A stretch of 64,000 nucleotides of DNA from Salvator merianae (lineage: Eukaryota; Chordata; Lepidosauria; Squamata; Teiidae): NCBI GenBank assembly GCA_003586115.2, contig QVOM02000073.1:36754876-36818875 (forward strand), written 5' to 3'. The notes under the pieces are model-generated. The model searched no databases. It was given only the letters and a program-made list of their open reading frames with translations, and was not told the origin of the DNA. The translations under genes and the position numbers were made by a program. Positions 11,935 through 24,223 of this stretch are shown one piece after another (the first letter of the stretch is position 1; each line of letters starts with the position of its first letter).

Positions 11935-12961
11935 GGGCACATTCTGACACAGCATTTAATCAGTTTACAAGCCGTCTTCAGTTCCTGCCGACCTAACATG
12001 AGCTTCTCTCTCTATAGTTTTTCTGGACAATTGGTGAAATCTGGACTACTTTGCATTCGGATTTAATGAGTTCTCAAGAGTTCCAGATCACTAGCCTGCT
12101 TTACTTTGGTATGTGAGAACAGGGAAGGAGACTATTTGGGAGGGACTGTACTTTTTTAGGGGCATGCAGAGGAAGGGCTCCCCATTTCCTGCCATCCAAT
12201 GTCAGACGTTCTGGGTAGGGAGGAAGCAAAGTAGTTCCTTCCACCTCCATTATCCCCCCTTCCACCATTACCAGGAGAAAAAAATGCCATCCTCCATTTT
12301 ACTTTGCCAATCTGCAGTCCTTTCTCCTCCTTTCTCCCCTATTCAGCACTGCCAGGAAGAAATTAAAGACTTCCGCCACTTCCATCTGCTGATTAAACCA
12401 AAAAGCAGAGCTCCTTCTAGGTTCATAGAATTTTGTGCAAAACCACCACAACACTACAGCAAACTTCAGGCAATGATATGGTTTGCTGCGGGCTGCATGC
12501 TAGGGAGGGAGGGTACCACAGTCAGCTGGCCAGCTGGAGATAACAGTGGGCTGGGGTGGAGAAGGCAGTTCCAAAATGCATTCCTTGCTCCTGGTTGCTC
12601 CCCCTTCTCCTGAAGTCTGGGGACCCTTTCTGTCACTTTAGCACAAAAACACGGCAACAGAACAGCATCATTAAGGCAAGGCAAAGTTAAATGCAGCTCC
12701 TGATCTCAAACGCTTTTGGGGAAGCAGACATTTTGATGTCCTTGCCATACTGCCATGAGAGTGTTTTAATTCAAAACACTGCACCTGTTTTGGAGTGCAG
12801 TCCTCTTGCCCCAACAAAGAACCCACTCAGTATCATTTTTGCCATCAGCACCACACAGCTACATAGTGGCACACATGCCACTGTGGATGTCTTGGGGGGA
12901 GGTAAGGCGGAGTCCATTTGCTGGCCATTAACTACACTATCACAATAATGGAGCCCACCAT
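11935..12961 (+). mobile_element. Family M element, long form, 3' truncated (copy B)
   Basis: Begins GGGCACATTCTGACACAGC, a family M left terminus, and follows copy E closely through GGATTTAATGAGTTCTCAA. At about 12402-12785 it carries a ~380-bp segment that is absent from copies A, D and E but present in copy C. The element stops in its right half at about 12961, where an LTR-like repeat follows. The 166-codon frame at 12113-12613 is non-conserved and not a gene. Confidence 0.75.
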
Positions 12962-12985
12962 ACGGGGTTTATAGGTAGTTAATGG

Positions 12986-13216
12986 GGACAGGAACGTATA
13001 CCTCCTTTTTTCTCCTGGATGTTTGGAATTTTCCTTTCAACTGGATGGAGAGCAAAGAGTGTATAAAAAGCAGCTACACTTTATCAGTAAACCACTACAC
13101 TTATCTCTATGAGAGAGGTGTTGGTTCCTTTTGGCCAAAAAATACTGTCTTTTTATTTCTTTTCTGTGAGTTCAGAGTTTCTCTAAATGGACATGATGTG
13201 TGGGGAATTGGTAACA
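12986..13216 (+). repeat. LTR-like repeat with TATA box (copy 1)
   Basis: Homologous, in opposite orientation, to 30411-30666. Shared landmarks are GGAACGTATAC, TTTGGAATTTT, a TATAAAAAG box (13062-13070), GGTGTTGGT, CTTTTTATTTCTTTTCTG, GTTCAGAGTTTCTCTAA, and a terminus like AATTGGTAACA. A TATA box and an ...ACA end, in a unit seen twice without internal genes, suggest solo LTRs. No target duplication was identified, and the 5' end is hidden by the junction with family M copy B. Confidence 0.5.
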
Positions 13217-14656
13217 ACAGCAAGGTCAGTGCAAAAAGGCCACATGTGTGTAATATCCATTTTGTCGCCCACTGTCTTACTTATGAGTTAACAGGATTTT
13301 GCTGAAGACTAATTTTACATGAATAATGTTTTCTGAGGCCGTGTTCCAATTCTGGGAGAGGAGGCTCCATTTCGGGCAGATGGGGTAGGTGCTTCCCCAT
13401 CTGTAGCACCTTCCTTGTTTCCATTTCAAAGTGAGGAGTTTCAGTTTTCTACAGCAGCTTTGTGAGAGCAGAAAGAAACCACTCTACTTTAGAAGTGCCT
13501 CTGTGAGTGATCTTGCCACAAAATGGCACATGTGATTGCTTAGAAGTCAGCCACTGCCACTGGAAATAGAAATGGGGCAGCAGTGGGTGCTTTTTTAGGA
13601 CAACAAACACACCTTATTCTTGTAAGGGGAGATGTGGCCTGAGTATCCTGTGTATCTGGGGATCTTCATTTAGAGACCCTCCAGTTAAGGGGAAATGCTG
13701 ATTCTTTTTGGAAAATGTGGCATATCCTCTCTTTAGGCCTTCCAAGAGGCCATCAGATTGCCTGGTTCCACGGCAGTGCTCTGGTGACATTTCATGCCAT
13801 TCTCAAGCCATTGCAGCCCTTTAGAGTAGCAAAGTTGGCAAAACAAGTTGGTGTTGGTGTTGTTTTCTTCCAGAAGGGAGAATGCCAGCTTTTCCTGGTA
13901 AATGCAGGACATCCTGCCCAACTTTAAGCTGCCACAGCAGGAGAATAGTTTGGCCCTGCAGGGGCATATAGGTGGGCCTGTCTATTGGCCCAGGCACCTG
14001 GCAGTTCCATTAATTTTTTTTCTTTCTTTGAAAAACGAGGAGAAAATTGTGAGAAAAAAACCTGTCAAAATTTGGGAACAGTTGCATGTTTCTCCCCATC
14101 ATAAATGCTGCAATCTGGGGAATGTGCAAAATAGGTGCTGGTCAGCCTGCAGTTTATGCAGCACTTTTGCAAACCATAGGACTGGGTGAATTATAGGAGA
14201 GACATGTAACACAGTGGGGACTTCAAGTACACTTTGCACATTTTCCCTTGGATTGCAGAGGATAAATGTACAACAGCACCCTGAAATGGATGAGTTCAGA
14301 GTGTTCCTGCCCTGAAACATATTGGTTCAATTCTTGTCTTTTTGGTTTACTGCTTGCAAACTTTTCACTTTCTTATAAGGAATAATAAGATTATTCAGGG
14401 TACCTCCAAGTTAAAAACCAATCTTTGGAGAGAGGCTTCTTGAATCTTCCTCATATGCAAAGGCAGCTGAGATTGGAAATGCCAGGGAGTTGTATGTGCT
14501 GGTTCACTGCATTTTTTTTAAATTCCAGCCTGGCAGCAAATCCTGGCATAGCAGCAGATTTCTCTCTGATCTGATCTGGCATGGATAGGATCAAAGAGGG
14601 GTTTACTACTGTGACATGCACTTCAAAGAACACTGACAAGACTGTATGCACTGGTT
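13217..14656. other. No gene recognised
   Basis: Mixed-composition DNA with no long tandem repeats. GGCCGTGTTCCAATTCTGGG near 13338 resembles a TIR-element end, but no partner end was found. Confidence 0.4.
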
Positions 14657-14905
14657 TCAGGTATTCCCAGTGGATCCCCAGGTACCAGCAATTTCATGGA
14701 GGCCAGCTGTATCAAGGGCTACTAGAATGCATACCTAGGTACTTCCTCCAGGTTGAAGAGAAAGGAAGGATGCCTCTAAAGGCCATTTGCAGGGAGTCAA
14801 GAGCAGATGAAGGTTTTGCCTTTGTCTTCTGTTTGAAAATGCCCAGATAGGATGCTGGACTAGATGGGCTATAGTTTGATCCAGTAGGGCTACTTTTATG
14901 TTCTT
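14657..14905 (+). mobile_element. CR1/L3-like LINE 3' end
   Basis: Shares a long segment with 35485-35725, including GGGCTACTAGAAT-type text, GGCATTTGCAGG-type text, GAAGGTTTTGCCTTTGTC and AGGATGCTGGACTAGATGGG. It ends in a CTTTTATGTTCTTATGTTCT tail. That terminal octamer-like tail and the GGACTAGATGGGC motif are typical of CR1-clade LINE 3' ends in sauropsids. No ORF remains. Confidence 0.7.
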
Positions 14906-15796
14906 ATGTTCTCTATCCCATTCCCTGTTCCATCATTAGTAGGTGTCTCCAAACAATGGCTTACAATTTTTTTTCCAAAATTGAGCAAAAGCAGTTTGTG
15001 GATGCAGGAACTGCCCACAGAGCACTTCTGCAAAGGCAGTGGGGGAGGTTCCAATGGAAAGCCTCCCTTTGATCTTCCCAAACCATGTTTTCATCTACAG
15101 AGGATCAAGCACAGAATAGGAAGATAAAGGGAAGCATCCAGCTGAAGCCTCACCCCTTCCGACAACCCTCAAAGTCCCAAAATATACTCCACCACTGCAC
15201 TGAAACAATTTTCAAGAAAAAAACTGACATGAGGAAATAAGAAACCTTATAACTCCTCTTCCTGGTCTTCCACTTCAGACTGTAGTCTCCATGGCTACAT
15301 TTGATTAGAATGGAAGTTCATGGGCAGAGCACAAGAATGATGTTCTCCTAAGAGAGTGAAAGTGCAGGTGCCCCAAGTTTATTAATAGATAATTCATTGA
15401 AAATGTTGTGTCCTTCAATTATCTAACAAAAACATTCCATATCAGTTATTGAGTAACCAGCTGCTACATGATGTTCCTGAATAATCTGGAACTCACTGTC
15501 AGAATGTTGCATAAAATTTAATTAAATTTATGTTAACGGTAGCACACTTAACAATCATGCAGAATTGGAAAGCACCTGCAATACTCAGCATAAAAAAATA
15601 GTATGAAAAATTATGGGATATAGCAGCTGGTGAATATATCTCCTTATGTGACAGTTTACTAGGAATTCTGACACTGCAGGATTTCATTATGCAATGGGAC
15701 CCATTAATAACAATGTACAGAAAATCTTAATTCATCCATACTTCCTAGCAAACGTAGTCTAAATTTATGGCAATATAGCCATATAAGTTCAACTTA
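14906..15796. other. No gene recognised
   Basis: AT-rich, no recognisable repeat or exon. Confidence 0.4.
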
Positions 15797-16211
15797 AAGT
15801 GTGATCACACAGGGGTTTTTTGGGTGTCCATTTTCTGGGATTGCCCCATCTGTGAAAGCAGGAACTCCCCCACTTCAGACTGTTTAAAAAATAAGTGGCT
15901 AAAAGCCTGCTACCTGACAACTCTTCTTTGCTTGCCTCCCATTGGCCACTGCTGTTCTGGATTTCCATAGACCTAATTGGTCAGTTGCTGTAGCAGGCTG
16001 GAATTGGCTAGGACCTTCCATAGCTTCCCACCCAACCCAATCCAAACTGCTGCAACTCATCCCAGAAGTCATTACTTTGTGTCTGTGAAGGGGGCAGATA
16101 ATCAGATGCTTGGGGATGAGATAAAGTGTTCTTTTTAATATAATTTCTGTCTGCTCCTTGAGTCTCAAATTCACCCTGGGGACATCCCTAAACACATGTG
16201 CGAACACATCC
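15797..16211. mobile_element. TIR element with GTGTGATCACAC end
   Basis: The left end AAGTGTGATCACACAGGGG and the right end, in reverse GGATGTGTTCGCACATGTG, are imperfect inverted repeats. The flanks are TTA at 15794-15796 and 16212-16214, an exact 3-bp duplication. The interior has no recognised coding sequence. The 135-codon minus-strand frame at 15899-16306 runs past the element edge and is not a gene. A half-related segment starts near 29390 (GTGTGATCAGACTG). Confidence 0.6.
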
Positions 16212-18160
16212 TTAGATATATATGATAAGTCTTCCACTTCTAACATTTTATAATTAGTAGATGTAGTTGTGCTATATAGTGTAATAGTATATAGATAATA
16301 TTGCATTTTGTTTTATGTTCTAGAGATTATAGAGTTGTAATAATTTAGTTAAATTAAAGTGATTCAGCTGCTGTTAGGAAAAGAGACCGACAGGTTGGCT
16401 GGATGCTGCTGTAATAGCTAAATCCTTAAGCTAAGCTAGGTGTGACAAGAGGAGTCACACTCTTGACTCCTGTCTCAAACAAGAGTCATGATAAATCAAC
16501 CCAGTTAAATATCTCATTAAATGATTTGCTACCAGTTAATTGTAGTTTAAATAAATACATGTATGTGGTTCCACTAAACCATTTGATTTAGTGCATCTCT
16601 TTCAGTGGGAGGTGTAGTATTCTCGCCAGTGTTGTTTTAGATGCAGTAACACCACAATTTATGTCAGGATCACACAGAAAGTTTGCATATTGAATAATAT
16701 TGTACATCTGCCAACTTACAGGGTGCTTCTAGATGACAAGCAGATATTGTGGGATCTTATTTAGATCCCAAAATTGCCTCTCACTGGCCCTGCCAGACAG
16801 CAGGAAGCAATCTCAGGCTCTTTCCTCCATCTCTTTTCTTTTTCTCATGCTCAGCTGACATCCTGGTATTTCAACCAGGAAGAGAATCGCAATGAAATGC
16901 CAGAGACTGGATTTTCCATAATACCAATCTATTGGATTTTTGCCCAATTAACTCGGAACTGTTTTGGAATTGCCATGGATATGTGTGTCAATATGAATAT
17001 CGTCCTGAGAGAAATGCGGGGGTTTACCTGCATCTGGAGGCACCTCCACTGTTCTCCCCACACACACACATCCCGCAGATATTAAAATCTCCCATTTTCT
17101 TCTGCACTCCTTGTCTTTTTATGCCGCAGAATGAGCTAGTACTATAAGGCCAGTTTAATCTGCTGATATCAAACTCATTCTTGAACATTCAATCATGAAA
17201 AGGAACAAATGTATCTGTGTGAATAGAATGCTCATTTTTAAGGAGAAATATTTCAACTGTCTCCTTTCCTCCACTGTCTCTGCCAGTCTTTTTATCTGTT
17301 TGGCTGTCTCTAGCTTTCAGATTCATACCTTTGAGGCAAAAATTAATCAGAATATTTATATATATTCTAAAATGCATCATAGCTAATAAATCTCCCTGTA
17401 CAATGGTAACCCATCTGAGGGTGGGGTGTGGGTGGGGCATAAAGGCAAAAGGTAATTGGAAGCTTCAGTTTGATCTCTATAAACTAAGACCATGATTGGA
17501 TGGCCTTGTTAAAGCGACAGGCATATGCACTTGTGGCCCATGAGTCATAGGAGCACATAGAGTGTGAGATTCTCTGAATGGTTTAGCAGTGCCCTCTCCT
17601 TCCTGTGCTAAATTGGCCTTCTGTCTGATGTTTTGTAGTGGCACAGCTTAAGAGCGATCAGCCATATTTGTGGTCCTAAATCATGCTTGTGCAGCTACGA
17701 AATGCAGCACAGTGTGCTCCAATGATACAGCTGTGAAAGGATGGTGTGATGCCCCCCCCCCGAGGCCTGTTGTTTTAGTGTTGTTTCACTCCTACTTTCA
17801 CTGGCCCAACTGATCAGGGCCTGTGTTTTGATATCAGTCGTGATTTGAAGAAATCAAAGTGAGGTTTCCAATGATGCATTAACCCATCCTAGTGCTATTG
17901 CCCTGTATGCAGTAATCCACAGGACAAGATCAACAGCACCTTTTCTATAAACAGAAGATACAAAATAGGCTCATAGGTTCCTTCAGTACTTTCTAAATAT
18001 TTACTCAGAATCAGGATTCAATCATACATTTCTTGTTTAGCACTGAAATCTTCCACATAGAACCAACATCACAGCAGACCTCGTAAGAGCCTTAGGGTAA
18101 TCAATCCCTTGAACAATCTGGGGCTCTGATTGTTCTTGTTCAGTACCACCAAGTTGTGCA
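16212..18160. other. No gene recognised; small hairpin at 16.77 kb
   Basis: AT-rich. A short hairpin with stem GGGATCT/AGATCCC (near 16752-16770) follows GGTGCTTCTAGATGAC, possibly the left end of another TIR element without a found partner. A run of C lies at 17752-17761. Confidence 0.4.
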
Positions 18161-18164
18161 GTTT

Positions 18165-18290
18165 TCTTGGCAGAAATAAACAAGTGGCTTGTCATTACCT
18201 ACTTCCAGGGAGAAACTGGGGATTGAACTGGAAACCCTCTTCTTTCCAGGCAGTTTGTTCTGCCACTAAGCTACAGCTACTCCTGAGGGT
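18165..18290 (-). mobile_element. tRNA-derived SINE fragment
   Basis: Read on the minus strand it has an A-box-like TAGCTTAGTGGCAG and, ~35 bases later, a B-box-like GTTCAATCCCC. This is the internal RNA polymerase III promoter arrangement of a tRNA-derived SINE head. The text resembles MIR/CORE-type SINE heads, but I cannot name the family. The conserved structure of a functional tRNA is not present. Confidence 0.6.
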
Positions 18291-19470
18291 TCTCATCCTG
18301 CCTGATCTTAATCTTTGCAGTTACTGACCTGATTTCTGCAGAGACTATTTCCTGGGGTGTGTCCTAGAATTGTTAAGCATACTACATAATCATACTTTTC
18401 AAATTGCATCCAAAAATACCTTACACTGTTACTCACCTGGGGTACAAAGTTTCCCCACCCATATTGATGAGGATTAAGAAGCTACCTTCCCCTGCTTTCT
18501 CCCCTTATTTTGCCAGCTTGGGCACCAGCAGCTACCTAGCTCTACCTTTGCCAGCATTGTCTGCCAGAAGTTTTAGCTTAATTATACAGGGTGTGTTCCT
18601 GACACCCAAGGAGGACTGCTCATCCTTACCCTGAGGCACCAGCTCCAAACCATGATGATGTTAGATCATGATCATCAGCACTTTGATCTATTGCTGCAAG
18701 TTACCTGGGCCACTCCCATGTGTTAGTGATTTCACCATTTGGCCACAATGTGACCCACCCAAGATGTTTACAGAAGAACCCAGCAACATGGAGAAAGTGA
18801 GAGGGAGAAAAGTGGCAGAAGACAACAGAATAAAGAACTGCAATTACTTCATATGAAGTCAGACATGGAAAGAAAAGAGATGTCAACGGATAGAACAGTC
18901 TATGGCATCATCCCCCCTTCCTCCCTCCCTCCCTCCAAGACAGCTTGGTGGGGAGAAGATGTTTCTGGCATGGTCATTGCCATCTGCCAGACTACTTTGA
19001 TGAGTGGCAGTGCCTATGCACAGAGGTAGATTTTCTGTCCTCCTTGTGAGTTGACTTCCTAACCATGGGAAGTTCTTCCCCCAGCCCCAGGGTAGTAGTA
19101 AGAGTCCCTATCCACATCAACACAGGGGCCAGTAGAGATGAACCATCTGGGGATGCAGGAAGGTGTTTCTGTAGTGTAGTGGAGACATGGTCTATATTTT
19201 CCAGAGGGTTTTCACTGTGAATATCTTTATTTAGAAAATAGAAATCTGCCTTATATTAAGCCATTTCACTGTTTCAAGCAGTTCAGCATGTCTGTATAAT
19301 CTTTGGTGGTTAAATGTTGAGTTATATTTTGCAAATGTGCAGTCTATGTACGTTCTGACTTCTGATCCACTTTTATTTGTTTACTTAGCCTACCCATTAA
19401 CAAAAGTTCATTGGATGGCTTATGAGTATATAAATATGAGAGAGAGCGTGTTTATAGAGACAGAGACAGA
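18291..19470. other. No gene recognised
   Basis: Mixed DNA with a short CCTC-rich run near 18915-18936. Confidence 0.4.
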
Positions 19471-19916
19471 GGTGCTATTCAGACAGGGCCTAAAATGTGG
19501 GATAATCCCATGGCTATGTGGGATTGCCACACAAATCCATGGCAATCCCAACATAGTCCCATGAAAAATGCGTGGAATCCCGTGTTATTGCTATTCAGGA
19601 TAAGCCAACTTCCACCATTGGTTTATCCCAAATAATGATATGAGCTTACCTGTCTGGACCCTTGCTCCCACTATCTTCAGCTTGGAAATTACCACCGTGC
19701 ATGCACAGTGGCAAACTGGGCCAGAAATGCCCCCCCCCCCCACATACACACAGTTGCACATTTCTGGGTAGTGGTCTTGCCATCACAGGAGCAAGTGCCC
19801 AGACAGATTAGTGCCTGCGCTTGCCCCGTAAGGTTGCCCTGCTGTTTAGCAAGGAGGGCGAGAAGAAACAGTGAGATGCAAACAAGCTTTCGCATTTTCC
19901 TCTCCCATCTGGAGCC
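19471..19916. mobile_element. Family G TIR-like element (copy G2)
   Basis: Collinear with 8493-8932. The left end GGTGCTATTCAGACAGGG resembles other termini in this window of the GGCTGCATTCAGAC type. It contains an ~18-bp imperfect hairpin stem (GGCTATGTGGGATTGCCA with TGGCAATCCCAACATAGTCC). A C-run lies at 19730-19742. Flanks AGA and AGT are near matches only. Confidence 0.6.
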
Positions 19917-21885
19917 AGTCAGAGAGAGATAGACAGACTAAAGCTGATGAAAAATAGAGTCCAATACCTAGAAGACTATCACTATTGCATGCTGATTAGC
20001 AGTAACTTTATGGGATCTCAGACTGGAATTTTCCTCAGTTTTCCATTATCATTCCAGATACTGAAACCACAATTGTCTCCATACAAATCAGGCACTCTAT
20101 TCTGAAATTACAGATCTGGATGTTACATTCTGGCTGCACCTTTTCTCTAAGCATCTTAGGATGTTGACTAGTTCTCCCTCCTTGTTATTCCACCAAAGCT
20201 CTGCAAGGTAGGTTTGGCTGAGAGAGAGGACCATAATTTCTCACAGATTTGGACTAAAGTACTGGACTGCAACTGTGGCTCTTTCCAAATGGTGTGGGCT
20301 ATTTAATTTCTAGTGCAACTTCGAGGTGCCCAGCCAAAAAGGGGCTGGGCCTGGTATAGCAGACCACAGGGTGTGTTACCTGCATGCCTTTCATGCACCA
20401 ATATGCACCAATATGCAATCAGCAATCCGCTGGTGGACTGATCAGGGGCTGGTGGATTTGAAGGAAATATTCCCAGAGGTCCTAAGGAGATATACCTTCC
20501 ACCAGTGTGGATGACACCTAAGAGGAAATCTTAACTAAGAGTACCTACATACGTGCTGTGCTTTTTCATAGCATCTCTTTGAGAAAAAAATAACAATGCA
20601 GTCAGATCTTGTAGTTTTCCTGGTACCCTCACAGGACTTTAGTGGAATTTGGGGGGGCTGGCAGCACGGTTGGGTCAGCAGGGGGAGCATCCCCGGTTAC
20701 CTCTGACTTTCTCTGAATCTTTGCCAATGTCAGATCTTTGCTGCTCCCAGGCAGTGCAATATATGACGCACTTGTTTAGATTCAGACTTGGACTTATTTT
20801 TAGATTCTACAGTTATTGGCCGTGTTTACAGAACTAATGGTAGGAAGAGCAGCTGTGTGAATACATGCATTATCTAACCAGAGTTTTTATTTTAGTTTTG
20901 CATCACATCATTGAAATGCCATTGAGAGTACCTCCTGCCTTATCCTGATACATTTTCTATTTATTTTGCATTTCATGAAAGTCAGTTTCCTTCAAATTGC
21001 AGATTGAGCACCCAAGTGCTACAGTCATAAATAACTGACCCAATCACAAGAGAATTAGACCATGGGAGTGCCTACATTTGTCAGATGTAGCTTTCTCTTA
21101 TCCTTATGTGGCTCACTAATTCCCTACCAGACTGTCTCCACAAGGGCAGCACTGAATCTTCTGAGCTTGCCATGGCTGGAAGCTGAGTCCTGGATGTCCA
21201 TGTGCATGACAGAAGCTCATTCAGGAAACTCTCGAGCAACTAGAACAGCCCAAACCTGAGTTTCAGTGGCATGGATTCAGTTTGTGCCTAAATTTTTGTG
21301 TCCTACTCCTCTGGAGCCATGAAATCAGCCTGAGCTGAGACTGCTGGGTATCCATTTGGAACATATTTATGACTGTAAGATTGAATTTCCAGAGCGAATT
21401 TAGAATGTCCCTTTTTACTTTGCTTTGCTTTGCGTAATGTTCTAAGTCTGAAATGAAGTTTTATCATTTATGACTAAAGATTATTTTGTACAAATACTTC
21501 TTAAATTTATTAAATGGCAAAGAACAGCAAGCTAAAAACCAAAATTAAAAACCCAATATATTTTCAATAGTTTGGTACAATCTGTATTAATATATCCCAG
21601 CAGAAAATGATAGATGGCTTCTTCTTAGTTTTCCTTCTTTGCTTATCTGCTAAGCTGCAGGCTCTGCTGCAAATCTTTAATAAGAAATAGTCCATAAGAG
21701 TCTCTCTCTCTCTCCCTTTCTCGCCTTCTTTCTCTCTCTTCCTCTCCCCCTCCCTTCCCCCTCTCCCTCCCTCCCTCTCTGGGAATGGGCTACTTTGTGT
21801 GATGTTGCTGTTCTGATGAGTCTCCATATTAGATTTGCAACTTCTTCTTTCTTGAATTGCTAACCAGTCCTAGTGGCTAAACATT
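19917..21885. other. No gene recognised; pyrimidine-rich run
   Basis: Mixed DNA. A short duplicated ATGCACCAAT occurs at about 20394-20412. The 21703-21780 stretch is almost pure TC/CCT and gives a spurious Glu/Arg/Lys-rich minus-strand frame. Confidence 0.45.
21703..21780. repeat. Pyrimidine-rich simple repeat
   Basis: Nearly uninterrupted C/T with TC and CCCT periods; a low-complexity microsatellite-like tract. Confidence 0.85.
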
Positions 21886-22519
21886 GGGCCTGTTCACACT
21901 TCCCACACTAGAATGGACTAATTAGCCCATTCTAGCATGGAACAGACCCCATTGTGCAGACACCGTTTGCACTATGGGGCCTGCAAACTTATCTGAGGCT
22001 GGCTACTGGCATTCATGAGTACGAATGCCAGTATCCATGCCTGATCCTAGCTGGCCACTGCCAAGGTGACTGCACCAGCTCCATGTTCGTGCGCGTGCAA
22101 GCGTGGTGGGCAATGTGGCCTACTCCTTTGCGCGGCCCCATCCGACATCCCAGGCCCGATCGTGGTGACTTGGGCCCGACTGGGGCCTTGCACAGGCCCA
22201 TTCAGGCCCACGTGAAGGGGTAGGCCCCATTGCCCATCATACATTGCGTGATCGCAAGATCATGAATGCATGATGGGTGGGCTGATTGCCCGGAAGATGG
22301 CCGCCACCGTTGTGGAGAAGGTAGGTGCAAACGAATCCTCACCTGAAGCTCACTTTGAGCTTCAGGTGCGGGATTCGGACACCTTTTTCCTTGTCTAGCG
22401 GTAGTAACGATCGGCAGCGGATGAGATCCACTGCCGGTCGTTACGTCCGTCTGCCTGTGCGAATGCACTTGTCTAGTGAGCATTCCTGACGCTCACTAGT
22501 TGCAAGTGCGAACAGGCCC
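21886..22519 (+). mobile_element. Family H string-of-hairpins element (H2), complete
   Basis: 634 bp with termini GGGCCTGTTCACACTT and, in reverse, GGGCCTGTTCGCACTTG, flanked by exact ATT at 21883-21885 and 22520-22522. At least six hairpins follow one another. They are a 26-bp near-perfect palindrome at 21909-21934 and 11-bp arms at 22004-22014/22023-22033. Next come arms around CCCATCAT at about 22232-22282 and a perfect 13-bp stem at 22340-22352/22356-22368 (loop CTT). Then come a ~18-bp stem across 22404-22444 and a nested stem at 22466-22508 built on CTAGTGAGC. Just inside the first hairpin is GGAACAGACCCC, an inverted echo of the terminus, so the TIR itself can pair as the base of the first hairpin. 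No coding capacity is evident. Confidence 0.85.
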
Positions 22520-22897
22520 ATTGCTTCCAAGACACCTCCAAGCTTGTCTTCAATAGAGCATTGACTTTCCTTAAGGAGAGGGGTGTAACCATAAACAAAT
22601 TCAGTTAGTATATACGAAGTCTCAGCAGTGTTTGCACCCACAGGCACACTGGAAATGCCCAGAACCAGCATGTGCTGGTGCTTTGGCATTCCTTGAAATC
22701 CTTTGCATAATGACAAATCTGGGTAAGGTTCATTGATTTGCTGCCATGCTAGAACTTCAAAGAATGCCAGTGAACAGGCACCCATCAGTTTGGGGCATTT
22801 TCAGTGCACCCACAGCTGATAACAGCTGCTGCTGCTACTCCTCCACTCATCCTCCATTTAAACGAGTTTAGCACACTAATTTTATGGATAACCTAAA

Positions 22898-24223
22898 GGG
22901 CGCAGTCCAACATCATAAATTTAATCCATATCAGAAGTATGAGGACTGAATTTGTTTGTTCGTTCCCACATTTGCATTTTAACACATTACTGGTCATTTG
23001 CCATTTGCTCCTTCTCCCATTGCAGCCTGTATCCACGCAAGCGGAACTTTGATACAACATCTACCACACAAAAAAGCTTCTTAAAGGGCAGATCGTGATT
23101 TTTGCTCCTTTGCAATTACACTTTGGTGCATTGTGCAATTTCAGAGTGGCATAAAAGCAGGGAGAGGTCCATGAAGAGGAGGGAACATGTGGGCGGCTCC
23201 ATTATTGTGATAGTGAAAGTGACCAGCAAATGTACTCTGCCTCAACACCCCCCAAGACTTCTACAGCAGCATGTGTCCCACTATGTAGCTGTGTGGTGCT
23301 GATGGCAAAATTGATAGTGAGTGGGTTATTTGTTGGGGCAAGAAGACTGCACCCCCAAATAGGTGCAGTGTTTTGAATTAAAACACTCTTGTGGCAGTGC
23401 AGTAGAGACATCCAACATGTCTGCCCCCGAAAGCGCTTGAGATCAGGAGCTGCATTTAACCTTGCCTTAATGTTGCTGTTGTGTTGTTGTGTTTTTGCAC
23501 AAAAGGGAGGGAAAGGGTCTCCAGACTGTGGGAGAAGGGGGAGCAACCATTTGCAAGGAATGCATTGCCTTGTGGAACTGCCTTGTCCACCCAGCCCACT
23601 GTTTTCTTCAGCTGTGGTACCCTCCCTAACTAGTGTGCATCCCGCAGTGAATCATGTCACTGCCTGAAGTTAGCTGTTGTGTCAGTTTTGCACAAAACTC
23701 TGTAAACCTAGAAGGAGATCTAATTTTCGGTTTAATCAGCAGATGGAAGTGGAGGAAGCCTTTAATTTCTTCCTGGCAGTGCCGAATAGGGGATAAAGAG
23801 GAAGGACCACCGATCAGCAAGGGAAAATGGAGGATGGTTTTCTTTTCTCTTGGCAGCGGTGGAAGGGTGGCTAAAGGAGGCAGAAGGAATTACTGTGCTC
23901 TCCACCCATCCAGCTCTCCTGGCCACAGTGCCCACCGTCCCAAGTACAACACCCATAACAAAGTCCATCGTTGGGTGGCAGGAAATGCCCCCCCCCTCAA
24001 AAAGTACAGTCCCTCCCAAATTGTCTCATTGTGCGTTCTCACATTGCAAAGTAAAGCGCGCTAGCGATCTGGAACGGCTTGAGAGTTCATTAAATCCGAA
24101 TGCAAAGTAATCCGGATTTTGGCAATTTAGTCCAGAAAAACTACAGAAAGGCAAAATCACGTCGGACTAGCAGGAACTGAAGACAGCCTGTAAATTGATT
24201 AAATGTTGTGTCAGAAAGCACCC
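22898..24223 (-). mobile_element. Family M element, long form (copy C)
   Basis: A reverse-oriented copy of ~1.33 kb from GGGCGCAGTCC to (in reverse) GGGTGCTTTCTGACACAAC. It carries the ~370-bp internal segment (about 23.36-23.72 kb) shared with copy B only. The flanks do not form an exact duplication. The open frames (114 and 136 codons) overlap on both strands and are unconserved between copies. Confidence 0.8.

Noticed and set aside
12113..12613. 166-codon frame in family M copy B
   Set aside because: Not preserved in copy C, which shares the DNA, and no known domain.
18165..18290. Functional tRNA gene
   Set aside because: Only A- and B-box-like motifs are present. A cloverleaf and terminator are not evident, so it was called a SINE head.
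21564..21827. Charged Glu/Arg/Lys-rich minus-strand frame
   Set aside because: Translation of a pyrimidine-rich simple repeat.
21886..22519. CRISPR-like array
   Set aside because: The repeated inverted structures have different sequences with no constant direct repeat and no spacer periodicity.
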